A DNA stretch of 64,000 nucleotides, taken from positions 1,115,589 to 1,179,588 of the forward strand of contig QXEO01000336.1 in assembly GCA_007115705.1 (NCBI GenBank). The letters run 5' to 3'. Below are positions 21,540-31,639 of the stretch, piece after piece (within the stretch, counting starts at the first letter, position 1; each line of letters begins with the position of its first letter). The position numbers and the translations under genes are program-made. Below the pieces are notes generated by a model, which was not told the DNA's origin, did not search any database, and worked only from the letters and a program-made list of their open reading frames with translations. The stretch is from Dactylis glomerata (Eukaryota > Streptophyta > Magnoliopsida > Poales > Poaceae).

Positions 21540-24500
21540 AGCATCCCCAAGCTTAACTCATGCTCATCCTCGAGTAGGTAAGTGATAACAAAGAATAATT
21601 TTTGAGGTGACATGCACCTACACAATCTTGATCATATATGTAAGCATTGTGAGCTGGGATCATAAGAACTTAAAACATGGGCATGAAAGATATAATCTTG
21701 ACAATAGAAACTTAGAAACCATGTTGTAAACATGCAAATGAACACAAACAAAAGACCATGAAAATGAAACAATGAAAGTCAAACGTGTGTTCAAATCATA
21801 AGGAAAAACATACAAATGGTTTTCAGCTTGTCCTTCATGGAGAGCAAAACATAAATGTATAGGACACCTTCAAGTTTAAGAGGGCGACTAGATACAAATA
21901 ATTTGAGAACAAGTGAAACCAAAAATATGAATCAATCAATGAAAACTTTGGGACAATGCACATTATACTAAGAATGACAACTATGCTCTCTTAATGGTGC
22001 ATAAAGATAGAAGGTGGTGACTCAACATAAAAGTAAAAGAAAGGCCCTTCGCGGAGGGAAGCAGTGATTGCAAGTTTTATAACCTTCAAAAATTATGTTA
22101 CTTACCGGCTTTGAGCTCTCATTGCCCCCATCATAAGCATCTTGAATGGTTAGAGTTAATGCGAGAACAATTATGATGCATATGCTTGACAAATCATAAG
22201 TTGAAAACCTCGTGTCCCGGGAATACGAGTACCCAAACCTCATGCTACTCAACTTAGAGTCCCAAGCAAGGCTCTTGTCATTGTAAGTATATATGTATCA
22301 TCAAAAACCGCCAACGGGGTACCTCCGTGCCCAATGACATGGAACAAGCCCACATCAAAATGACAGGACAAGCAGACAATGAACACCTCGACATCTCTTT
22401 TATTTACCATTTGTATAGCTTTTTATTTTGAGATGCGTCGTCAAATGTCCACTATGGGCATGCTGCAAATTTCCACCATGAATTATGCATGGCTTAGATT
22501 GGCGGCTCAGGCGTTTCCCTAACACATATACAAACTCCATGATCCCCGCAAGATTCCCAATTCATTTCACACCGCGGGCATCCATAAACAAAAGATCACG
22601 ATATCAACTTAAATAAGAAGTGCAATGTTGAAAGCTTGCCCCATGACAGCATGGATGGGCTAGTCTCCAACTTACAACTTGCAAGCATAACAACTCAACA
22701 TAAGAGACCACAATGTCAAATTTTTAAGAACAGGAAAAAGTAAAGTGTGCCTTCCGGTTCATGAGAGCTTTACTGACCAATTTTCGCATAACACTGGTGA
22801 GAGTTTAATTTGAAGAGAAAATAAAAGCAAGTCAAATTTACTTGGAATAGCAAATTGCTAGTAGGTATGTATGGTGGACACTTTGGAAAACTTAGTTTTT
22901 AGGAGTTGGATGCACGAGTAGAGCTCATACTTAGTACAAGGCGAGGGCTAGCAAAGGACTGGGAGCGACCAACTAAGAGAGCAATAATGGCCATAATCAT
23001 GCAAAGTGACAAAGCGACATTAAAAGAAGCATAAGATGGCATCAAAAGTTAAAAACTAAATGATCATAGAGGCTATTGGCGACTTTGTATGAGTCTAACA
23101 TGTGTGAGCATGCGCCAAGTCAACCCAAATAAAGCATCAAGGCGAAAACCAAAATAATGCTTCCTACCGATAAAAACAACGCATGATTTTTTCAAAGGCT
23201 CATTAAGAAATCTCAGTTATTTGAGACAAGTCATGCTACAGCAAAACCACTAAGCATACTATAAAAAAGACATCAAGCATGACATGAAAAAGCCTAAGCC
23301 GCAATCTACACAAGCTCCTTCTTGTACCACTTTTTTGCATAAAGCTTTTTCTCTTTTCCAACACCATTTGAAAATTTTATGGACACCTCTTTTGATGAAA
23401 ACCAATAAAGATCAGAGGCAAAAATACACCTTGATGAAGAGATATGACAAGGTCTGAACGCAAATCAAGGCGAAAACGAAAACCAAAAGCAGTAGCAGAA
23501 AAAGAAGAACACTCGGTTTTTTATAAGAGTGAAAACTAGAGCGTTCTTGGCAAATGAAAAGCAAGGCAACTTCTCCAAAAGAAATTTGTTGGGGTCCAAC
23601 CATTTATTACAGCAAACAAAACTAAACTAACTAAGAAAACTAAAACAACTGATGCTCCAAGAAAAACACATAGTGCATGAAGCAATAAAAATATAGTGTC
23701 TTGAAAGGTGACCTAATTTTTGCCGATGAAGAAGGGGTGCCTCGGGGCATCCCCAAGCTTTGACGCTTGTACTTCTTGGATATTTCTTGGGGTGATGCAT
23801 GGGCATCCCCAAGCTTGAGCTTTTGTCCATCTTCAACTCATCTCATCATTCTCCAATCCCTACACTTGAAAACTTCCTTCATACAAAACTAAACACAAAT
23901 CTATTAGCAACATTAGTGTAGCATAACATATAATCAACCTCTTTTTTGCTTCAGGTTTCAACCCAAAACCACCACATATATAGCATATACTACTGTAGCA
24001 ACTTCCCCAAAAGTTCTATGATCAAAAGAACTCAAAAGAAAGCGATAAAGCGGCAAACACAAATATTGGCAGAAATCTGTCAAAACAGAACAGCTGACAA
24101 AGGCCGAATTTTTGAGGGGTTTTCTGTTGCTCAAATCAAAAAGTGTTCAACTAATGAAAGTTTGGATATAACCTGGGGCATATGCACAAGAAATCGAAGG
24201 TCCAAAATATATACAGAGAATGTATACGAATTTTTACGGTGCAGCACCGAAAACAGTTTCAGGACTGCAACATCCCCAAATCTTTACCTCACTCAAATTA
24301 GAGGCTTCTCTTTGCACAACAATGGAATAAAAAAGGATAAGGTGCGGTCATTACAGTAGTAATGATTTCCAAGACTCAAATAAAAGAAAAAGTACTGAAA
24401 ATAAAACATTGGGTTATCTCCCAAGAGTGCTTTTCTTTAACGCCTTTGAGCTAGGCGCAGAAAATTGCGAATCAAGTATTTTTAGAAGAAGCATTAAGAT

Positions 24501-24650
24501 CAACTACAGAGGTCTTGTCAATAAGGCATTGTATTTCATCCACATAAGTTTTGAAGACCCTTTGGGATCACGCTTTGGTTCACTCAAATCACTAAAAAGA
24601 TTCTCAGGACAGATCCAGTTAAAATTATTTTCGAAAGCTTCATACAATCC
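21540..24650 (-). other. Family A internal region 2, non-coding
   Basis: Polypurine tract at 21540-21556. The rest parallels 7152-8189 plus 17198-19089 without the nested element, and preserves the empty insertion site accgcgggcatcc (gcggg at 22574-22578). Two internal polypurine-like motifs recur near 23749 and 23802. No coding frame is supported. Confidence 0.75.
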
Positions 24651-25064
24651 CTAGAACTTGCTAGGTATAGGTATCTCGGTTCCATCATTGTTTGTACTAA
24701 TAACCTTTATAGGTGAACCAAGTTTATTAAAACGCTTAAGAACTTTCCTATATTCAATAGCAACATCTTTGAATTCTAAGCGCAAAGTTTCCAAGATAAA
24801 GGCTTTCTTTTCAGGATCTTCAATTTCATGAAGCTTAAGGAACATGTTTTGAATAAAAAGATTAAGACTAGCAAACCTAGCTTCCAACATGTGAATTAAA
24901 TAAGCAGAAGCAACTTCAATACTAGGAGCTAGCTCAACCAAAGAATTTTCCTCAACTTCTTTATGCATACTAATGTGATTAAAGAACACCTCAATGTTAT
25001 CTTTCCCAATAATTGAACCACTACCTACTGAGAGGTCCTCCAAAACATACTTAGGGAACAACAT
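24651..25064 (-). pseudogene. Unknown family A ORF, copy 2, truncated by nonsense codon
   Basis: Related to the 194-residue ORF of copy 1 (MLFPKYVLEDLSVGSGSII, then HEIEDPEKKAFILETLRLEF). It stops at TAG 24651-24653. The frame continues past the stop with recognisable NWICPENLFSDLSEPKRD down to about 24500, so the stop is a mutation. Many amino-acid differences from copy 1 show that the two units are not a very recent duplication. Confidence 0.65.
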
Positions 25065-25223
25065 GATAAACTAAAGTAAAGAAATAACAACTACCAAGGA
25101 TTCTAAATTTTTTGGGTTTTTTGATAAAAAACGATGCAGGTAAAATAAAAAAAGTAAAGCAAAACAATAACAAAGTAAAGGATGTGTGTGCGAAAAACTC
25201 CCTCGCAGAAGTCTTCTACTTCC

Positions 25224-25241
25224 TCCCCGGCAACGGCGCCA
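25224..25241 (-). other. Primer binding site, tRNA-Asp(GTC), copy 2
   Basis: Perfect match to the 18-base tRNA-Asp 3' end, just inside LTR copy 3. Confidence 0.85.
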
Positions 25242-25253
25242 GAAAATAGCTAG

Positions 25254-26952
25254 TGCCTAGTTGACGTGGGAGCTTATTCTTCTTCAATCCCTGGCAATGG
25301 CGCCAGAAAATGTCTTGATCCTGTTTGATGACCAGCCCGTTGGGAACCCCAAGAGGAAGGTGTGATGAATATAGCAGCAAGATTTTCCCTCAGTTAAGAA
25401 ACCAAGGTTTATCGATCAGGAGAGGAGAGACAAACGACTGGAGGTGATGCTGACTGGCCTAATAGCACTCCAACAAGGGCGCCGTTTACAACACTTGTTG
25501 ACTCATCTTCAGCCAATAGCAACGCGGAACCTGCACACAACACAACCAAATACTTTGTTCCCAACTTGCGATGAGGTTGTCAATCTCACCGGTTTGCTTG
25601 AAACAAAGGGTATGAGCGTATCGAGTGAAAAGCAGTGAAAGTATGCGAGTAAAGTAAACAGTGCGAGTAAAGTAAACAGGTGATAGCAATATGATGGAAA
25701 TAGGACCGGGGTCCACAGTTCACTAGTGGTGTCTCTCCATAAGATAAATAACACATGCTAGGTAAACAAATTATAGTTGGGCAATTGATAGAATAAAGAT
25801 AAACATGATATGTCAAGAAGATCACTATGCGATTTACTCTGGGCATTACAACAAAATACATAGACCACCATCCAACTGCATCTATGACTAATAATCCACT
25901 CACAGGGATATCATCCGAACACCCCATGAGTATTAAGTTGCGAACAACAGATAATTGCATTAAGCAAAGTGTGTAATGTAAACAAAGCATATGCCCTCGA
26001 GCATATGAATGTTGTTTTCTCCCTAGTAGCAACAGCACATCTACAACCTTAGAGGTTTCTGTCACTCCCCCAGGTCAAATAGAGGCATGAACCCACTATC
26101 GAGCATAAATACCCCCTCTTGGAGTCACTAGCAACTACTCGGCCAAGATAGCTACTAACAACGGAGAGCATGCAAGATCATAAACAACATAGAGATAACA
26201 TAAGATATATTTCAGTATAGCAACTCAATCATAACACCAATATTCATCGGATCCCAACAAACCAAACATGTAGAATTACATAACGGTGATCTCAATCATG
26301 TAGGGCAGCTCATGAGATCTAAACATGAAGCATATGGTGGAGAGGACAACCATCTAGCTACTGCTATGGACCCATAGTCCAAGGTAGATTACTCACTCAT
26401 CGCTACAGAGGCAAGCATGGCGATGAAGAAGACCTCCGGTGGTGATTCCCCTCTCTGGCAGGGTGCCGGGAAGAGCTGCTGGACCCTCCCGATCTTCGGG
26501 TCGATGGCGGCGGCGGATCGCGATGTGTTATGGAAAAGTGATCGGGTTCTTAGAGTTTTTTTCCGTCGGGGGGTCTTTATAGGCGAAGGGGCAGCGTCGA
26601 AGGTGGACCGAGGCGTCCTCACACGTAGGGGGCACGGCCAGGGCCTGGGCCGCGCCGCCCTAGTGTGAGGGTGGCATGTGGGCCCTCTCCATCTCCTCTC
26701 CGGATCTCTGGAAGCTTCCGGGAAAAATAAGACTTCAGGAACTTGTTTCGTCCAATTCCGAGAATATTTCCTGTGTAGCACTTCTGAAACACAAAAATAG
26801 CAGAAAACAGGGAACTGGCACTGTGGCGACTTGTTAATAGGTTAGTTCCGGAAAATGCATAAAAGTGCCACGAAGTGTACCAAAACAGTAGGCAAATGGT
26901 GTAAAAACAAGCATGGAGCATCAAAAATTATAGATACGTTGGAGACGTATCA
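25254..26952 (-). repeat. Family A LTR copy 3 with altered end
   Basis: The right end is standard (gagacgtatca). The left end (25254-25340) differs from copies 1 and 2: after ttgacgtggg it carries a second PBS-like sequence tccctggcaatggcgcca (25288-25305) and then rejoins the normal LTR at ccagcccgttggg. Inverted repeat at 26617-26670, TATA at 26575-26583. It abuts a family B LTR fragment directly. Confidence 0.8.
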
Positions 26953-27143
26953 CTGATCTTCAGAAATATTGTATCTTGATAGTCCTTTTTCTCGCAGAAT
27001 TCTGGCTCCGACAGTTAATTCTCCAATAATCATCAAACATGCAAAATAGAAGAAATAACATAAGTATCATCTCTAAATATGAAATATATCAATGAAGAAC
27101 AGTAAATTATGATATAAAATAGTGATGCAAAATGGACATATCA
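26953..27143 (-). repeat. Family B LTR remnant (3' LTR of O)
   Basis: About 190 bases from the transcription-start side of a family B LTR, ending gacatatca. The remainder was lost at the junction with family A LTR 3 at 26952/26953. Confidence 0.85.
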
Positions 27144-27597
27144 ACTCCCCCCAAGCTTAGACCTCGCTTGTCCCCAAGCGAAAACTAAACTCAGTAAACA
27201 CGACCACGGGTTTATGGAGTGAAGTGTCAATAAACAAAATACGGACAAGCAGCATCCCATTTATCAATACACAAATCATGATAGACAGCAACTTCCCCTT
27301 ATTTAACTTAACTTGCATTGAGCAAAGGGAATCACAATAAAAGTGCACAAAGAAAATCGTGATTGGTGATGGCAAACTTTTGTTCTTGGTCAGAGAACAA
27401 TTAACAGATTGTACTTATATTTCAATCAGAGTCTTTATATTAGAGCTTATATCACAGAAATCACATGCTCAATCATAACAATCTCTTTACGGTCATTGAT
27501 AACTTCAAAGATATATTCATTCAGATAAAAGCATTGTACTAAACAAAGAAAGATAAAAAACATGATTGAATAAATCAACATATGGATGGTTGGATCA
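27144..27597 (-). other. Element O 3' end with polypurine tract
   Basis: Minus-strand aagcttggggggagt (27144-27158) is the polypurine tract, followed by non-coding 3' sequence. It breaks at 27597 with target duplication gatca; the sequence resumes at 45237. Confidence 0.8.
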
Positions 27598-29115
27598 TGA
27601 TGACCCACAAGTATAGGGGGTGTATCATAGTACTTTCGATAAATAAGAGTGTCGAACCCAACGAGGAGTAGAAGGTGTTGACAAGTGGTTTTGATCAAGG
27701 ATTCACTGTAAATACTAGCAAACGGGTTTTCAGGAGTATTTGGTAATGCAAGTAAATAAAGTATGAGTAAATAAAAGACAATAGTAATAATTGCTGCAAG
27801 TGGCCCGATCCTTTCTAGAGCAAAGGACAAGCCGGTTGTGTAACTTATGATGACCAAACGTTCTCGAGGACACACGGGAGTTTCTGTCAAGTGCTTTCGC
27901 TTCATACCGCTAAATAATCTTTACTGGTTTGATAAGTGTTATGAGGGTGAACCTGTGCTAGCGCACTACTCTTACTAGGATAAATACACACTTATTATTA
28001 TACCCCTTGCAAGCATCCGCAAATACAAGAAAGTAATTAAGAAAAATCTAACCACAGCCTTAAACTCTAAGATCCTACGCTCCCTGGTGTAATGGTTTCC
28101 CAACGGAGGTTTAGGTTTCTGTCACTCCAGCAACCCCACAATTGGTAGCCAAATACACAATGCATCTCACTAGGCCCATAAATGGTGAAGTATCATGTAG
28201 TCGACATTCACATGACACCACTAGTGAAATGGCATCACAACAAATAAATATCAAACCATTAAATATTACTCATCATAATTCCACTACTAACGACTTGACT
28301 TCTCCTATGTCCTTAAGAACTAAACGAACTACTCACAAGACATCATATGGATCATGATCAGAGGTGAAATAATGGTAAATAACAATCTGAACATAAACCT
28401 TAATTCAACGGTTCCACTCAATAGCATCAACCACAAGAGTAATCAACACCGGGAAAGTTTTCCCTAAGAATTTGACAAGATTCAACTCAAGATGTTACAG
28501 CGGGATGGCGAGGTGATGATGGAGATGAAGGTGCTGGTGATGGAGATGATGATGATGACGATCCCGATGAAGTCCGGTGCGATGGCGATGACGATGGCGA
28601 CGATCTCCCCTCTCCGGGGAGGAATTTCCCCGGCAGATTTCTGCCTGCCGGAGAGCTTTTCTCTCTCTGGTGTTTTCTGCCCCGCTGAGGCAGCGGTGTC
28701 TATCTCTGAGCCCCCCCTTGACTTAGGTTTTCGGGGACGATGAAATACGCGAAGGGGCGATGGCAAAAGTGGGCCAGAGGGCTCTCACCACAGGGCGGCG
28801 CGGCCAGGGGCTGGGCCGCGCCCCCCTGGTGGTGAGGCTGCCCTGTGGCACCTCTCGCCTCCTCCTTCTGGCTTCTTCAGTCTTCTGATAAAATATAATT
28901 TTCTGGTATTTTTCCGGAATTTTCCTGATCTTCGAAATATGGTGTCTTGATGGTCCTTTTTCCAGCAGAATCCTGACTCCGGCAGCAAATCCTCCAATGA
29001 TCATCAAACATGTAAAAACAGAGGAAATAACATAAGTATCATCTCTAAATGTGAAATATATCAATGAATAATAGTAAATTATGATACAAAATAGTGATGC
29101 AAAATGGACATATCA
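27598..29115 (-). repeat. Family B LTR, 3' LTR of I
   Basis: Begins tgatgacccac and ends gacatatca. It contains a GAT-rich stretch (about 28497-28600) and the GC-rich inverted repeat (28784-28836). An ORF of about 100 residues near its minus-strand 3' end is open in every family B LTR here. Confidence 0.9.
28784..28836. repeat. GC-rich inverted repeat in LTR of I
   Basis: Arms are ctcaccac and ggtggtgag with core ggcgcggcc / gggccgcgcc. The 5' LTR has its counterpart at 44906-44957. Confidence 0.75.
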
Positions 29116-30800
29116 ACCCCCCAAGCTTAGACCTCGCTTGTCCCGAAGCGAAAACTAAACTCGGTAAACATGACCACATGTTTATGGAGTGAAGTGTCGA
29201 TAATCAAAATACGGACAAGAAGCATCACATTCACCAGGGCACAAGTTATAATAGACAGCAACTTCCCTTTATATGATATAAACTTGCAATAAGTAAAAGG
29301 GAATCATAAATAAAGATGCACAAGTTAAACTATAATTGGTGGTGGCAAACCTTAGTTCTTGGTCAGAGAACAATGAACAAACTATACTTATTTTTGAACG
29401 GAGCCTTTTTGAAATGGAGCTAATATAGCAAAAACCATATGCTCAATGAAACAAACTTTTGCATTCATAGAAAGCTTTCAAAGATATATTCCTTCAGACA
29501 AAAGCATTGTACTAACAAAAGAAGTTAATAAACATGATTAAACGGATCAACATATGGATGAGTGAAACATAACAACTCAAATGCTTGCTTGAGATAGAAA
29601 TGAATAGGTTGACTCAACATAAAAGTAAAAAGACAGGCCCTTCGCAGAGGGAAGCAGGGATTAAACATGTGCTAGAGCTTTTCATTTGTAAAACAGAGGT
29701 AAAAATTGTTTTGAGAGGTGGTTGCTTTTGTCAACGACTAGCAACGGAGTTCTTGATATCTTCCATACTAAACAAGTGAGAGCGGTTCCGAGATGTTTGA
29801 TTAGTTGGCACATTGGTGCTCTTTTGTAGCTTGGTACTCGTCCCCACCTTTTCCTTTCTCAAACCATGGCTAACCGATTCCATCGGGTGACAACCAACTT
29901 TCACATACCATGGAGGAGTGCCTTTTTCTTTTCTTTTTGAGATTACAATGGTTTGACCAGCTCCCTTGCAAAATTAATGACGAGCAGATGAAGCTGTCTA
30001 GTCGAGGGGTACTTAATTTAGTATGGAAGATAACAAACCCATCCACTACGTCCTCATGAGCTAAAAACAGTGGCACAAAATGAGAAGTATTTGAATGTTT
30101 TTGAAAGGTAGCACATGAAAATTTACTTGGAATGGCTTGAAATACCATGCATAGGAATTTATAGTGGACTCTTTGGAAGTAACTTGGTTTTTGGGAGTTG
30201 GATGCACGAGAAGTATTCCCTCTCAGTACAGGTCTTTGGCTAGCAAGGATGGGTAGCAAGCATAAGAGTTGCATGAAACAAACAAACATACATATAATAA
30301 GAACAATCATGCAAACTTCCTTGAAGGTACAACGATTTTAACTTTGAGAATAATATTGCTTATAAGCCAAACATGAAGGAAAACTTAAGTGATGTAACTA
30401 CAAGCACTTCTTTCTTCTTTTCTACTCAAACTCAAGGTAATGTTGCTACTGACCAAGCTAAGTTTGCCAAAACCAACTAAATTTACTCGTGCTCCCAAAG
30501 TGATACCAATACTAATCAACAAGACTAATCATATAAGAAACATTGCAAACTAAAATAAAGTGTGCGAAAAGTAAACGATAAAACTTCTCATTAATATTTC
30601 ATTGCCGCAACTCACACCAAGGGATACATAGATAACCAACTAAGGAGGATACTTCCACACTGCAAACTATTCTATAAGATAACTTCTCTATTCATGATAT
30701 GACTCTACTTGAAAACTAAATGAGTAAAAGGTGATGATGTGATACCGCGGCACTCCCTCAAGCTTGGAACAAGCCAAGGGGATGCCTATACCATGATGAA
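29116..30800 (-). other. Element I 3' untranslated region
   Basis: Starts with the polypurine tract (minus-strand aagcttggggggt, 29116-29128) and ends with a second polypurine-like motif near 30745-30765 just after the env-position ORF. Non-coding between. Its segment 30000-30215 matches, inverted, the plus-strand element at 5255-5470. Confidence 0.7.
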
Positions 30801-31301
30801 TTACTCCTTCGGCGGTGGTGGTGAGTCTTTATCATCATCGTACTTCCAAGGCAGAGGTCCCCCGTCAAGGAAGGATGTCCTGGTCTCCAATATCCTGAAA
30901 CTTGCAGCAACACTCATTTGTTGAAATCTAGCTTCATACTCACAGTTTTGGTTCTGCAAGTCGTAGAGTTGTGCTTGTAATTGGTTAGTGGTCTCATGGA
31001 GCGAAAAGATGTCCTTCCAAAGTTCTGTAGTCTCCCTCTTGTACTTGGTAACAAGCTCTTGATTAATCCTATGGATGATGTCCACCTCGCGTTCCGCCAT
31101 CTTCTTATACTTAAAAACTTCTTGTTCCAGTGCTTCCATCCTGGCTTCGAGATTCCCTTCTCCCTTAGGGCCTTGGACATCTTTGATCTGCAACTCCCCA
31201 TCCTTGAGTAACAACTCCTTTGGATGCATCTTCAGCTCCCTCATGTACGGATTAATGGTATCCGCAAGAGGTTTCTCCTCGGATGGACCGGACGAAGACA
31301 T
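30801..31301 (-). CDS. Env-position ORF of element I, coiled-coil protein
   Basis: 166 residues with an intact frame. The N-terminus is MSSSGPSEEKPLADTINPY, followed by a long predicted coiled coil (about residues 50-135: ARMEALEQEVFKYKKMAERE, then LHETTNQLQAQLYDLQNQN) and an acidic Pro-rich end DSPPPPKE. I see no signal peptide or transmembrane segment, so it is not a recognisable envelope protein. Similar short ORFs occur in other Triticeae Gypsy elements as I recall. The leader and the last codons match the ORFs at 46394 and 55282, but the body is unrelated to them. An internal TATA box lies 95 bases upstream. Confidence 0.65.
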   Translation of the reverse strand: MSSSGPSEEKPLADTINPYMRELKMHPKELLLKDGELQIKDVQGPKGEGNLEARMEALEQEVFKYKKMAEREVDIIHRINQELVTKYKRETTELWKDIFSLHETTNQLQAQLYDLQNQNCEYEARFQQMSVAASFRILETRTSFLDGGPLPWKYDDDKDSPPPPKE

Positions 31302-31395
31302 TGCAACTCAAAGCTGAAAACAATCCCCTGATAGAAATAGCTCAAAACAAAACACGACGAGAAAACAATATACAGACCTCGGGGACTCTGGGGGG

Positions 31396-31521
31396 TTATA
31401 TAGGCGAAAAGTATACATCGAGGCGAAACCACAGGAGGAAACCGGGACGGAAACATGCTCTGGGGTGGTCTCACCACAGGGCGGCGCGGCCTGGGGTGGG
31501 CCCGCGCCCCCTGGTGGTGAG
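31396..31521 (-). promoter_or_regulatory. Internal promoter of I: inverted repeat plus TATA
   Basis: On the minus strand, a GC-rich inverted repeat (31470-31521; ctcaccac..gtggtgag) is followed after 65 bases by ttcgcctatataa and a C-run (TATA at 31396-31404), then the ATG at 31301. The TATA context is almost the same as in the family A LTR promoter. Two sister copies keep the same arrangement. Confidence 0.6.
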
Positions 31522-31639
31522 GAGCCACCGGACTCCGTCTCCTGCCCGTTTTCGTCTCATGATTTTTCATATTTAATAAAGACAATAAAAATATTAATGG
31601 AAAAGTTTTTTGCGAACTTTTTCTGACTAGAACTGTTAC

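Larger units (their letters stand above)
5474..26952 (-). mobile_element. Tandem family A Gypsy array: LTR-int-LTR-int-LTR
   Basis: Three LTRs of about 1.68 kb (5474-7151, 19860-21539, 25254-26952), all on the minus strand, separate two internal regions of about 3.7 kb (the first discounting a nested element). LTRs start TGATACGTCTCC on the minus strand. Each internal region runs, on the minus strand, from a tRNA-Asp PBS through one short ORF and long non-coding sequence to a polypurine tract. There is no gag or pol homology, so the elements are non-autonomous (LARD-like). The five bases before the left LTR (gtacc) and after the right LTR (ctgat) do not match, so the array is a recombination product rather than one insertion. 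Neighbours are a plus-strand Gypsy on the left and a family B LTR fragment on the right. Confidence 0.85.

Noticed and set aside
28497..28600. GAT/GATG microsatellite and the Met/Asp-rich frames over it
   Set aside because: It is a variable simple repeat inside every family B LTR; the frames are a by-product.
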